A stretch of 21,623 nt of DNA from Actinomycetota bacterium (GCA_003164655.1 PLTW01000120.1:28231-49853); one strand, 5' to 3'. Numbered from the stretch's first letter, positions 12,451-20,631 are shown. A program made the numbers and translations. Notes: generated by a model from the sequence alone, not told the origin.

Positions 12451-15072
12451 TTAGCTCGCGCCGCGCAGGCGTCGCGCGGCGGCGAGCTCCTGCCGCCGGC
12501 CAGAGACGACGCCGTTGAGCTTGAGGCGCAGCAGGCTGTGCAGGACCGCGCCGATGTCGGCCGACTGGCGATAGCCCATCTCGAGGAGATCGCCTCCGTT
12601 GACGGCCAGACGGACCCGGCGCGAGCTGTCCAGGTACCGCGCCAGGCGCTCCTCGGCGGGTCCGCCGGCGCCCACCGCCATGGCCACGAGCAGCGCTTCG
12701 AGCGGCTCGCCGTGGGCGATCTCGTAGAGGTCGGCCTCGCTCAGCGCCCGCCTGAGCCGCCGTTCGAGCCGCGTGCCGACAAGCCAGGCGCGTACCAGCA
12801 CCCGCGCGTCGGCGCGGCGGAACTTCATGCGGCCCACCCACTCTTCGAGCTCCTCCGGCGCGAGGTCGCGCAGCGTGATCACCAGACGCGCTCGCCAGGC
12901 CGGCGCTTCGCGCTCGACCCGGCAGCGCCGCCGCAGCGCGTCGACTGCGGCCGTGAGCTCGGCGCTCGTATCGTCGAGGGCCAGGCGCGGGTGCAGAGCG
13001 TGCTGCAGGCCCAACTCCTTGAGGCGGCGCAGCGTGAAGGAGATCCGCGGTTCGTCGAGCAGCGCCACGAGCTCGTCGCGCAGACGCGCCGACGACAGGT
13101 CGCCGATCAGGTCCATCTCGGCGCAGGCGCGCGCCAGGGCGAGCGTGTGGCGGTCCATGCGCAATCCGTAACGGTCTTCGTAGCGCACGGCGCGGAAGAT
13201 GCGTGTCGGATCTTCGATGAAGCTCAGGTTGTGCAGCACCCTGATGCGTTTGTCGCGCAGATCGCGGAGGCCGTCGAAGTAGTCGAGCAGGGCGCCGAAG
13301 TCGCGCGGGTTCAGCGACACCGCCATGGCGTTGATCGAAAAGTCGCGCCGCGCGAGGTCGCCGCGGATGGTGGCGTGCTCCACCTTGGGCAGCGCTGCCG
13401 GGTAGTCATAGAATTCGGTGCGCGTCGAAGCCACGTCGATACGCGGCGCCACGCCGGTTGCCGGCTCGACGACGATCACCGCCGTCTGGAACTTCTGGTG
13501 CGTGCGCACCCGACCGCCGAGGCGCGCCGCCAGCTCGCGGGCGAACTCGATGCCGTCTCCCTCGACGGCGATGTCGATGTCGCAGACCTGCTCCTCGAGG
13601 AGCAGGTCGCGCACCGCGCCGCCGACCAGATAGACGCCGCGATAGGCGGCGGCGACCGCCTGCACCTCGGCGAAGAGGTCGTCGAGGCCGAGGCCGCCGA
13701 GCCGGCCGGCGAGAGAGACGCCCGGCGACCCCGCCGCGGTCTCGCCGCCGGCCTGCAGGGCGCGCAGCACGTCGCTGCGCGTCACCACGCCGATCACGTC
13801 GCTCACCGCCACCGGCCCCGCGTCGCCGCTGCGTACGACGGGCACACGGCCCACCGGGTCGCGGGCCAGGACGTTCGTCACCTCGTCGAGCTCGGTCGCC
13901 GCCGAGACGACGGTGGCCGAGGTCGTCATGACCGCCTTGACCGGGGCGTGACCCAGTTTGTGGCGCACAGCCCGGTCGAGATCGCGGCGCGAGACCGAAC
14001 CCGCCAGGCGATCGCCGTCGGCGACCGACAGGCCGCCATAGCCATGCCCTTCGCAGATGATCCGGGCCGCGTCGACAGTCGTGTCGAGCGTCACCCAGTG
14101 GACCGGCTGCGACATGAGGGCCGCGGCCGTGGGGGCCGACGCGCGGGAGCGCTCGAGGGCGGCGATCGCGCGCCGCCGGGCGACGGCCAGCGGCACGTCT
14201 CTGAGGACGGCTGAGGCGGCGGCGGCGTGGCCGCCGCCGCCCAGCGGCGCGAGCACCGCGGAGACGTCGAGCGCCGCCACGCGGCTGCGCGCGGTCACGA
14301 AGATGCGCTGCTCCATCTCGACGAGCAGGACCAGAGCGTCGCAGTTGGCCACATCCATGGCCTTGTGGACGACGAGACTCACTCCCTCGACGTACTCGTC
14401 GCCGCGCAGGGCCGCGACCAGCACATCGAGCCCACCGGCAGCGACCGGCCGGGCGTCCTCCAGGACGTGCAGCAGCAGCTCCCGTTGCGGGAGGCTGAGC
14501 GGGTTGTGCAGGAAACGCTCGATCACGAGCTGGTTGGCGCCGCGGCGCATGCAGAAGGCCAGCGCTTCGACGTCGCGCACGGTCGTCGTGGGAAACGTCA
14601 GGGAGCCGGTGTCCTCGTGGATACCCAGAGCGAACACGGTCGCCTCGAGCGGGCTCACCTCGAGGCCGCGTTCGGCGATGATGCGCAGCATCAGCGTGAC
14701 CAGCGAGCCGTCGTCGGAGGTGATCACGCTGGTCGGCTCGACGGACGGCGGCATGCCGCTCGACGGGCGGTGATGGTCGAACACGACGATCTCGACACCG
14801 GCCTGCTCCAGAAGCGGGCCGAGCTCGCCCAGCCGGTTGGCGTGGAACGTCTCGACCAGGACGAGGCGGGTGACCCTGGCGAGATCGATGCCGGCAGCCT
14901 GGATCATCGGGATCTCGTCGGCGAAAAGCGTGCGAAACTCCCGCACGTTGCGATTGAGCGCGCCACTCAGCACCATCTCGGCCTCAGGATAGAGCTTGTG
15001 CGCGGCGACCATCGCGGCGAAGCCGTCGAAATCGGTGTTCGAATGGGTGGCGATAAGTTCCCTCGCGCTCAT
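12451..15072 (-). CDS. cca: DHH phosphoesterase - CBS pair - tRNA nucleotidyltransferase fusion
   Basis: An 873-residue three-part cytosolic protein. Residues 1-310 are a DHH/DHHA1 phosphoesterase (T-H-S-N-T-D-F-D-G at 9-17, D-H-H at 99-101, H-E-D-T-G at 152-156, G-G-G-G-H-A-A-A-A-S at 278-287). About 316-440 are two CBS motifs, usually adenine-nucleotide sensors. From about 478 comes a class II poly(A) polymerase/CCA-adding head: Y-L-V-G-G-A-V-R-D-L-L-L with D-I-D at 498-500 as metal-binding carboxylates, R-R-D-F-S-I-N-A-M-A at 575-584 and E-D-P-T-R-I-F-R-A-V-R-Y at 620-631, then a helical tail. The architecture is known in several phyla; some members add only CC or A, so full CCA activity is not certain. 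No other CCA enzyme is in the window. The ATG at 15072 has only a weak ribosome site 24 bases after recG. Confidence 0.93.
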   Translation of the reverse strand: MSARELIATHSNTDFDGFAAMVAAHKLYPEAEMVLSGALNRNVREFRTLFADEIPMIQAAGIDLARVTRLVLVETFHANRLGELGPLLEQAGVEIVVFDHHRPSSGMPPSVEPTSVITSDDGSLVTLMLRIIAERGLEVSPLEATVFALGIHEDTGSLTFPTTTVRDVEALAFCMRRGANQLVIERFLHNPLSLPQRELLLHVLEDARPVAAGGLDVLVAALRGDEYVEGVSLVVHKAMDVANCDALVLLVEMEQRIFVTARSRVAALDVSAVLAPLGGGGHAAAASAVLRDVPLAVARRRAIAALERSRASAPTAAALMSQPVHWVTLDTTVDAARIICEGHGYGGLSVADGDRLAGSVSRRDLDRAVRHKLGHAPVKAVMTTSATVVSAATELDEVTNVLARDPVGRVPVVRSGDAGPVAVSDVIGVVTRSDVLRALQAGGETAAGSPGVSLAGRLGGLGLDDLFAEVQAVAAAYRGVYLVGGAVRDLLLEEQVCDIDIAVEGDGIEFARELAARLGGRVRTHQKFQTAVIVVEPATGVAPRIDVASTRTEFYDYPAALPKVEHATIRGDLARRDFSINAMAVSLNPRDFGALLDYFDGLRDLRDKRIRVLHNLSFIEDPTRIFRAVRYEDRYGLRMDRHTLALARACAEMDLIGDLSSARLRDELVALLDEPRISFTLRRLKELGLQHALHPRLALDDTSAELTAAVDALRRRCRVEREAPAWRARLVITLRDLAPEELEEWVGRMKFRRADARVLVRAWLVGTRLERRLRRALSEADLYEIAHGEPLEALLVAMAVGAGGPAEERLARYLDSSRRVRLAVNGGDLLEMGYRQSADIGAVLHSLLRLKLNGVVSGRRQELAAARRLRGAS
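13585..13608. repeat. 24-bp perfect palindrome inside the CCA-adding gene
   Basis: 13585-13608 equals its own reverse complement, centred on CTCGAG. It encodes D-L-L-L-E-E-Q-V just after the nucleotidyltransferase signature G-G-A-V-R. CTC (Leu) and GAG (Glu) are reverse complements, which explains the centre but not the full length. Confidence 0.9.
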
Positions 15073-15096
15073 GTCAGGCCCACCATACCCTGCCGC

Positions 15097-17271
15097 TCAC
15101 GCCTTCAGCAGCCAGGCCAGTTCGTCGCCGAAGGCGGCCCGCACCGCGTCGGCGAGCGGCGCGTCGGCCGGCGACTCCAGATACGGGTCGCCGGCCAGGA
15201 TCTCGCGCGCCAGGCGGCGCGCGCGCACGACGGCCTCGCGGTCGCGCGTGAGCTTGGCGAGCTTGAGGTCGGGCAAGCCCGACTGGCGCGTGCCGAAGAG
15301 CTGTCCCTCGCCGCGGATCTCGAGGTCGCGGTCGGCCAGGGCAAAACCGTCCGAGGTCGCGCGCAGCGCCTGCAGTCGGGCGTCGGAGCGCTCCCCGGAG
15401 CTCTGCTCCCGCCGGGGGCTCGTGAACAGCAGGCAGTACGACTTCTCGGTGCCGCGGCCCACCCTGCCACGCAGCTGATGGAGCTGAGCCAGGCCAAAAC
15501 GTTCGGCCCCCTCGATGATCATTACGGTGGCGTTGGGCACGTCGATGCCCACCTCGATCACGCTCGTGGCGACCAGCACGTCGGTCGTGCCGGCCTTGAA
15601 GGCGGCCATCGCCGCCTCGCGCTCGGCGGTCTTCATCTGCCCGTGAAGCACGCCCACCGCGTAGGCGCGAAACTCGCCGGCCGCGAGACGCTCGGCTTCG
15701 GCTACCGCGGCCGCCGACTCGAGCGCCTCGGACTCTTCGATGAGCGGGCAGACGACGTAGGCCTGGCGGCCCTTGTCGAGCTGCTTGCGCACCGAGTCGT
15801 AGCCGGCCGCCCGCCGCCCCTCGGAGATGAGACGCGTGACGACCGGCGTGCGGCCGGCCGGCGCGCCGCCGATGACGGTCACGTCGAGGTCGCCGTAGAA
15901 GGTCAGCGCCAGCGTGCGCGGGATCGGCGTGGCGGTCATGTAGAGCGCGTGCGGCGTGCGGCCCCCGGCGGCCGCCCGCCGCCCCATCTCGTCGCGCTGT
16001 ACGACCCCGAAGCGATGCTGCTCGTCGACGACGACCACCGCCAGGTCGCGGAACTCGACGTCGCTCTGAATGAGAGCGTGCGTGCCGACGACGATGGCCG
16101 CCCGTCCGGAAGCGATGCCGGCAAGCGCCGCCCGGCGCTCGGCGGCGGTCAGCCGCGAGGTCAGCAGTTCGCAGGTCAGAAGCGGTCCGAGCAGCGCCCT
16201 CAACGTCTCGAGATGCTGCTCGGCGAGCGTCTCGGTGGGCGCCATGAAGGCGCCCTGATGGCCCTTCTCGACTGCCCGTAGCAGGGTGTGCACGGCGACC
16301 ACGGTCTTGCCGGAGCCCACGTCGCCCTGCAGAAGCCGCCGCATCGGCGTGGTGCGCTCGAGGTCGGCATCAATCTCGGCGATCGCCTTGGTCTGATGCG
16401 CGGTAAGCGCGAACGGCAGACCCGAGAGGAAACGCGCGGCCGTCTCGCCCGCCCGGCCGAGCGCGAGCGCCCTGCTCGCGCGCTGCTCGGCACTCTTGTG
16501 GAGCAACAGGCCGAGCTGCATGAGTAGCAGCTCCTCGAGCACGAGGCGCTCGCGGGCGGCGGCGGCTTCGGGGTGCGAGCGGGGGGCGTGGATGGCCAGC
16601 ACAGCGTCGGCCTTGGCCGGCAGGCGCTCCGCGGCGCGCATCGTGCCGGACAGCGGGTCGGGCACGCTGCGCGCCGCTCGCCGCGCATCGTGCACGAGGT
16701 CGCGCAGCACGCGAGCGGAGATGCTCTCGCTGGCGGGATAGACCGGCACGATGCCCTCGGTGTGCACGGTCTCCCCTTCGCCGGCCAGGATCTCATGCGC
16801 CTTGACCACAAACGAAGGTGCGCCGCCGCGCAGTCGCACGGCGCCGCGCAGGCTGAGCACCATGCCCGGCTCGAGCACCTTGGCCAGCCAGGGCTGGTTG
16901 AACCAGACAGCGACGATGACACCGGACTGGTCGCGCAGCACGACCTTGAGCAGGGTCACGCGCCGCCGCTGACCGTGGTCGAGCGTGACCCGCTCCACCG
17001 TTGCTCTCACCGTCGCCTCTTCGCCGACCTTGAGATCGGCGATGGGCTTGCGGTCGGTGAAGTCCTCGTAGCGGCGTGGGTAGTGCGTGAGCAGATCGCC
17101 GACCGTCTCCAGGCCAAAGCCGGCCAGTCGTCTGGCCAGCAGCGGTCGCACCCCCGGCAGGTCGGCGAGCGGCCGGGCGAGCCCGGCGGCGTCGGGAGAA
17201 AGGAGAGGAGGCTGCGGGCGCCCGTCGTACCGGCCGCCGGCAAAGCGCACGAGAGATTGCCTCTCGTTCAC
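15097..17271 (-). CDS. recG: ATP-dependent DNA helicase RecG
   Basis: Branch-migration helicase that reverses stalled forks and processes Holliday junctions. The 724 residues have the N-terminal wedge OB fold (about 75-170: V-G-E-E-A-T-V-R-A-T-V-E and L-L-K-V-V-L-R-D-Q-S-G), Walker A G-D-V-G-S-G-K-T at 316-323, M-A-P-T-E-T-L-A-E-Q-H at 343-353, the DEQH box with R-F-G at 416-422, T-A-T-P-I-P-R-T-L, then the C-terminal helicase half with H-G-Q-M-K, A-T-S-V-I-E-V-G-I-D-V-P-N and Q-L-R-G-R-V-G-R-G. R-G-E-G-Q-L-F-G-T-R-Q-S-G near the end belongs to the TRG wedge region. Length is normal. The GTG start overlaps the degV stop (GTGA). The fakA-recG neighbourhood is common in Gram-positives. Confidence 0.96.
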   Translation of the reverse strand: MNERQSLVRFAGGRYDGRPQPPLLSPDAAGLARPLADLPGVRPLLARRLAGFGLETVGDLLTHYPRRYEDFTDRKPIADLKVGEEATVRATVERVTLDHGQRRRVTLLKVVLRDQSGVIVAVWFNQPWLAKVLEPGMVLSLRGAVRLRGGAPSFVVKAHEILAGEGETVHTEGIVPVYPASESISARVLRDLVHDARRAARSVPDPLSGTMRAAERLPAKADAVLAIHAPRSHPEAAAARERLVLEELLLMQLGLLLHKSAEQRASRALALGRAGETAARFLSGLPFALTAHQTKAIAEIDADLERTTPMRRLLQGDVGSGKTVVAVHTLLRAVEKGHQGAFMAPTETLAEQHLETLRALLGPLLTCELLTSRLTAAERRAALAGIASGRAAIVVGTHALIQSDVEFRDLAVVVVDEQHRFGVVQRDEMGRRAAAGGRTPHALYMTATPIPRTLALTFYGDLDVTVIGGAPAGRTPVVTRLISEGRRAAGYDSVRKQLDKGRQAYVVCPLIEESEALESAAAVAEAERLAAGEFRAYAVGVLHGQMKTAEREAAMAAFKAGTTDVLVATSVIEVGIDVPNATVMIIEGAERFGLAQLHQLRGRVGRGTEKSYCLLFTSPRREQSSGERSDARLQALRATSDGFALADRDLEIRGEGQLFGTRQSGLPDLKLAKLTRDREAVVRARRLAREILAGDPYLESPADAPLADAVRAAFGDELAWLLKA

Positions 17272-18125
17272 TCCACGATCATGGCGAAGGCGAACATGCC
17301 GGGACCGCCATGGGTGCCGACGACGGCCCCGACGCGCCCGTGCATCACGACGCTCGCCTGCGGCCTGGCCTCCAGCAGGGCGGCTTCGAGTGCCGGCAGC
17401 TTGTCGTCGGCGACGGAGCTCCAGGTGATCAGCTTCACGGCGTCTGCCGGCGCCGTGTGTTCGCGCAGCAGGGCGGTCATGGTCTCGAGGGCGCGCCGCT
17501 CGCCGCGCACCTTGGCGTAGGCCACGAGCTCGCCGTCCTGGACCGTGATGAGCGGCCTGATGCCGAACACGTCGCCCACCATCGACTGAGCCCTGCCGAT
17601 GCGCCCGCCGCGCCGCAGGTATTCGAGCGTGGGAACCTGAAAGATCATGTGGTTCTGACGCGCAAAGTGCTCGACGTAGGCGTGGGTCTCGTCGTGCGAG
17701 ATGCCCTCCCCCAGACGCCGGCGCAGCAGCTCGACAAGGAGGCTGATGGTGCCCGACACGGTGCCCGTGTCGTAGACCTCGATACCGCCGTACGGCTGGG
17801 CCGCGGTAAGGGAAGCCTGGTAGGTGCCGCTCATGCGGCTCGAAAGGTGGAAAGAAAGGACATGCTCGTACTCCTGGCTGAGCCGGGAATAGACGGCCGC
17901 GAACTCGCCCACGGTGGGCTGCGAGGTCGTCGGCAGCATCGGCGCCGCGACCAGCTTGGCGAAGAATTCATCGGGCGAAAGGTCGACCCCGTCGCGATAG
18001 GTCTCATCGCCGAAGTGGACCTTGAGCGGCACCATGACCAGACCCGGCCCCTCGAAGTACCCGGCCGGCGGGTCACAGGTCGAATCGACGACGATGGCTG
18101 TGTTTTCGAGGGTGAGCAGGCTCAT
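17268..18125 (-). CDS. degV: DegV-family fatty-acid-binding protein (FakB-like)
   Basis: Carries a fatty acid and presents it to FakA for phosphorylation, by analogy with FakB. The 285 residues show I-V-V-D-S-T-C-D at 11-18, V-P-L-K-V-H-F-G-D-E-T-Y-R-D-G-V-D-L at 32-49, T-T-S-Q-P-T-V-G-E-F at 66-75, S-S-R-M-S-G-T-Y-Q-A-S at 95-105, E-Y-L-R-R-G-G-R-I-G at 168-177 and V-V-G-T-H-G-G-P-G-M-F at 268-278, the full DegV signature. The ATG overlaps the fakA stop as ATGA. Placement directly behind fakA strongly suggests that the two form one kinase system, with this protein as its carrier. Fatty-acid chain preference cannot be predicted. Confidence 0.93.
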   Translation of the reverse strand: MSLLTLENTAIVVDSTCDPPAGYFEGPGLVMVPLKVHFGDETYRDGVDLSPDEFFAKLVAAPMLPTTSQPTVGEFAAVYSRLSQEYEHVLSFHLSSRMSGTYQASLTAAQPYGGIEVYDTGTVSGTISLLVELLRRRLGEGISHDETHAYVEHFARQNHMIFQVPTLEYLRRGGRIGRAQSMVGDVFGIRPLITVQDGELVAYAKVRGERRALETMTALLREHTAPADAVKLITWSSVADDKLPALEAALLEARPQASVVMHGRVGAVVGTHGGPGMFAFAMIVE

Positions 18126-19756
18126 TCGGCCCCCATCAGGATCGGATACAGCGGCTGGCCGCCCTCCTGAAAGAGAAACTCGACGAGAGGGCAGGCGGTG
18201 GCGCACGCTTCGGCGGCCGTGCGTTGCAGGTCGGCGACGCTGACGCCGCAGCCGTTCAGCGCGGTGAGGATCGTGATGAGCTCGGCGCCTTGCGTGCCGA
18301 GCGTGCGCACCACATCGCCGAACACGAGACGCAGATCGTCGCCGCTGGCCGCCAGCCGGCCTTCGACGAGGCCGATGACCTCGCCCTCGTGGACGGCGAC
18401 GCCGTCGATCTCGGAGTCGCGCACGGCGTGAGTGATCTCGGCGCTGCGCACCCGCAGCATCGCTTCCTGCATGGCGACGGCGTTGGCAGTGGCGGTGGCG
18501 CCGGCGTCGAAGGCGACCATGGCCGCCAGGCCGGCGGGCAGCGAGGCAGACGCCACGACCGCCACCTGCCGGTCGCACATCGTCGCCGCCTGCTCGGCGG
18601 TCAGGATGACGTTGCCGTTGTTGGGCAGCACGACGACCTCACCCGCGTCGAGGCTCTCGACGGCCGCGACGAGCTCGGCCGCGCTGGGATTCATCGACTG
18701 ACCACCGTCGATGACCGCCTCGCAGCCGAGCTCCCGAAACAGCGTCTTGTTGCCCTCGCCGGCGGCCACCGCCACGCACGCCACCCGCTGGTCGAGGCGC
18801 AGCCGTGCCCGGCGGGCGCGAGTCTGCTCGCGCATGTCGGCGACCTCGATGTCGTCGATCGTGCCGTGCGCCGATGCGTAGGACAGAACGGCCCCGGGGT
18901 GATCGGTGTGGACGTGGATCTTGAGCATGCCCTCCCCGCCCACCACCAGGGCACAGTCGCCCTGGGCGCCGACGAAACGCTCGAGGTCGGCGGCATCGAG
19001 CTCTTCGCCCAGCAGCAGGAAACTCGTGCAGTAGCGAAACCGCGAGTCTTCGATGGCGTCGGGCGGGATGCCGGCGATGTGGCGCGAGGCGCGCCCGCGG
19101 CGGCGGTCGCTGCCGTCGGCGACGACCGCCGCCGGCGGCTGGCTGCCGGTCTCCGCCCTGAGAAACCCGGCCACGGCGCCCCGCAGCAAGACGAGCAGAC
19201 CGTAGCCGCCGGCATCGACGACGCCGGCGCGACGCAACGCCTCGAGCTGGTCGATCGTACGATCGACCGCCTCTGCGCCGGCGGTGGAGACGGTGGTCAG
19301 CAGGACCGGCAGCGAGATGGTCTGGGGACTCCCGGTGGCCGCGTCGGCCATGGCCCGGATGACCGAGAGCATGGTGCCTTCGACGGGCTGGCGAACGGCC
19401 CTGTAGGCGGCTTCGGCCGCCTGGCGAAGGGCGTCGCTCACGGCGGCGGCGTCGAAGGTCTGAGCGGCCGCGATCGAGTCGCAGGCGCCGCGCACGATCT
19501 GCGAGAGGATCACGCCGGAGTTGCCGCGGGCGCCCATGAGCGAGCCGCGGGTGACCACCGCCATGAGTCCGGGAAGGTCGCCGACCGGGCTCGCGCCGAC
19601 CTCGTCGATGATCGCCTGGACGGTCAGGAACAGATTGGTGCCGGTGTCGCCGTCGGGCACCGGGTAGACGTTCAAGTCGTTGATGTAGTCGCGCTCGAGC
19701 CCGAGAGCGGCCGACGCCCCCGCCAGCACCTCGAGGACGTGGCCGCGAGCGCTCAT
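18122..19756 (-). CDS. fakA: DAK2-domain fatty acid kinase, FakA-like
   Basis: ATP-dependent kinase of FakB-bound fatty acids, feeding acyl phosphate into phospholipid synthesis. The 544 residues match the roughly 550 of FakA. The N-terminal DAK2 domain has N-V-Y-P-V-P-D-G-D-T-G-T-N-L at 29-42, whose Asp35 and Asp37 bind Mg-ATP, and G-A-R-G-N-S-G-V-I-L-S-Q at 75-86, then V-D-A-G-G-Y-G. The middle domain holds F-R-Y-C-T-S-F-L-L and H-V-H-T-D-H-P-G-A-V-L. The C-terminal DegV-like domain contains L-P-N-N-G-N-V-I-L-T-A. The ATG overlaps the Asp23 gene stop (ATGA), and its own stop overlaps degV. A 20-bp perfect palindrome (19249-19268) encodes V-D-R-T-I-D. Confidence 0.94.
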   Translation of the reverse strand: MSARGHVLEVLAGASAALGLERDYINDLNVYPVPDGDTGTNLFLTVQAIIDEVGASPVGDLPGLMAVVTRGSLMGARGNSGVILSQIVRGACDSIAAAQTFDAAAVSDALRQAAEAAYRAVRQPVEGTMLSVIRAMADAATGSPQTISLPVLLTTVSTAGAEAVDRTIDQLEALRRAGVVDAGGYGLLVLLRGAVAGFLRAETGSQPPAAVVADGSDRRRGRASRHIAGIPPDAIEDSRFRYCTSFLLLGEELDAADLERFVGAQGDCALVVGGEGMLKIHVHTDHPGAVLSYASAHGTIDDIEVADMREQTRARRARLRLDQRVACVAVAAGEGNKTLFRELGCEAVIDGGQSMNPSAAELVAAVESLDAGEVVVLPNNGNVILTAEQAATMCDRQVAVVASASLPAGLAAMVAFDAGATATANAVAMQEAMLRVRSAEITHAVRDSEIDGVAVHEGEVIGLVEGRLAASGDDLRLVFGDVVRTLGTQGAELITILTALNGCGVSVADLQRTAAEACATACPLVEFLFQEGGQPLYPILMGAE

Positions 19757-20118
19757 CGGCGCACGTCCTCGACGCGGATGTGCACCTCACCGACTCGCAC
19801 ACCGGCGACACGCTCGACCTCGAAACGGACCTGATCCTCGAGCGTACGGGTGACTTCGGCCAGGTTGAGACCGCGCTCAATGACGACGTGCAGGTTGATG
19901 TCGGCGTGCGACTCATGGGCGTCGACGTCGACGCCGGTGGTGAGCTCGTCGCGAAAGAGCCGGGTGAGCGGCGACAGCCGCGAGCGGCGCAGGTCGACTA
20001 CCCCGTAGGTGAGCAGCGCGGTGCGACCGGCGAGCTTGGCGATCACGCCGTCGGCGACGGTGACGTCGCCGGGCAGGTGGTCGCCGGGAAGATTGGCCTT
20101 GAGATCGGATTGAGCCAC
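19753..20118 (-). CDS. Asp23/Gls24 family envelope-associated protein
   Basis: A 121-residue protein of the Asp23/Gls24 (DUF322) family, which lies beside fakA in many Gram-positives and is linked to envelope stress or lipid homeostasis. Visible pattern: G-D-V-T-V-A-D-G-V-I-A-K-L-A-G-R-T-A near 17-34, then Y-G-V-V-D-L, a basic middle, and the typical C-terminal I-N-L-H-V-V-I-E-R-G-L-N-L-A-E-V-T and V-R-V-G-E-V-H-I-R-V-E-D-V. GTG at 20118 is chosen because it leaves a normal N-terminus and a 19-base gap from the DUF1858 gene; no good ribosome site is visible. It overlaps fakA by four bases. An 18-bp palindrome (19918-19935) encodes G-V-D-V-D-A. Confidence 0.87.
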   Translation of the reverse strand: MAQSDLKANLPGDHLPGDVTVADGVIAKLAGRTALLTYGVVDLRRSRLSPLTRLFRDELTTGVDVDAHESHADINLHVVIERGLNLAEVTRTLEDQVRFEVERVAGVRVGEVHIRVEDVRR

Positions 20119-20137
20119 GTTCGTGCCGCGCGATCTG

Positions 20138-20350
20138 TCAGTCTGATGCGTCCACGCGGGCGAGTCGGTTGAGTTCGGCAACGACCGCGTCGGGGTCGAC
20201 GGCGTGCATGATGGCGCCGCTTTCGACGCTCTCGAGCTGGGCGCCGATGCAGAGGCTGCAACCCATGCCCCAGCCCGCGAACACGTCGCGCGCGCCGGGG
20301 TGCGACTCGAGTGCTTCGAGGATCGACATCTGTTTGGTGAACTGCCCCAT
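20138..20350 (-). CDS. DUF1858 domain protein
   Basis: A 70-residue soluble protein that is almost entirely one DUF1858 domain: T-K-Q-M-S-I-L-E-A-L-E-S-H-P-G-A at 5-20, G-W-G-M-G-C-S-L-C at 26-34, ending D-A-V-V-A-E-L-N-R-L. Cys31 and Cys34 form a C-x-x-C pair that could bind metal or be redox-active. The domain is frequent in anaerobes, sometimes fused to hybrid-cluster or sulfur-metabolism proteins; its function is unknown. AAGGTGA lies five bases before the ATG. It is the first gene of the long operon through rluD and is divergent from rpmB. Confidence 0.85.
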   Translation of the reverse strand: MGQFTKQMSILEALESHPGARDVFAGWGMGCSLCIGAQLESVESGAIMHAVDPDAVVAELNRLARVDASD

Positions 20351-20376
20351 GAGTCACCTTACGACAAGGGCCGCGG

Positions 20377-20405
20377 TTGCTTCGCGCGGCCGTGTGTAGC
20401 ATAAT
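20377..20405 (+). promoter_or_regulatory. Promoter of rpmB
   Basis: TTGCTT (20377-20382) and CATAAT (20400-20405) are separated by 17 bases. Transcription would begin near 20412, giving a leader of about 28 bases containing GAGGA before the ATG at 20440. It overlaps the candidate divergent promoter on the other strand. Confidence 0.65.
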
Positions 20406-20427
20406 TCCGGCCCGTCACCTTTCGCAA
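20398..20427 (-). promoter_or_regulatory. Candidate promoter of the DUF1858-to-rluD operon
   Basis: On the - strand TTGCGA (20427-20422) and TATGCT (20403-20398) are 18 bases apart, each matching four of six consensus bases. It would give a leader of about 40 bases ahead of the ATG at 20350. The -10 box shares bases with the rpmB -10 box, so the two promoters could compete. Confidence 0.4.
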
Positions 20428-20439
20428 GCGAGGACCCGC

Positions 20440-20631
20440 ATGTCACGAATCTGCGTGAGCTGTGGTAAGAAGCCCGCCGTGGGCAACAACCGCAGCCACT
20501 CCAATAGAGCTACCAAACGGCGTTTCGAGCCAAACCTGCAGCGCGTTCACATCATGCTCGAGGGGCGTGCCCAGGCGGCCTACGTCTGCACGCGCTGCCT
20601 CAAGTCGGGGCGCGTCGCCAAAGCCCTGTAG
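20440..20631 (+). CDS. rpmB: Ribosomal protein L28, zinc-binding form
   Basis: A 63-residue protein of the 50S subunit. M-S-R-I-C-V-S-C-G-K-K-P-A-V-G-N-N at 1-17, then S-H-S-N-R-A-T-K-R-R-F-E-P-N-L-Q at 19-34 are typical of L28. Cys5/Cys8 and Cys50/Cys53 make two C-x-x-C pairs, the Zn-ribbon (C+) form. The ATG at 20440 is preceded by GAGGA; an upstream ATG-like extension is not supported by the family. It converges on ribH 30 bases away. Confidence 0.96.
   Translation: MSRICVSCGKKPAVGNNRSHSNRATKRRFEPNLQRVHIMLEGRAQAAYVCTRCLKSGRVAKAL

Noticed and set aside
14217..14243. 12-bp GGC/GCC hairpin inside the DHH region
   Set aside because: It encodes the conserved G-G-G-G-H-A-A-A-A-S motif; runs of Gly and Ala codons in a G+C-rich genome make this hairpin unavoidable.
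11974..16281. Very long open frames on the + strand opposite the CCA-adding and recG genes
   Set aside because: They run antisense to genes with complete, well-recognised motifs, have Arg/Gly/Ala-rich low-information translations and no recognisable domain. High G+C with C/G third positions generates such frames.
18224..19834. Long + strand open frame opposite fakA
   Set aside because: It is an antisense shadow of fakA: no family pattern, no ribosome site, and composition dictated by the codons of the other strand.
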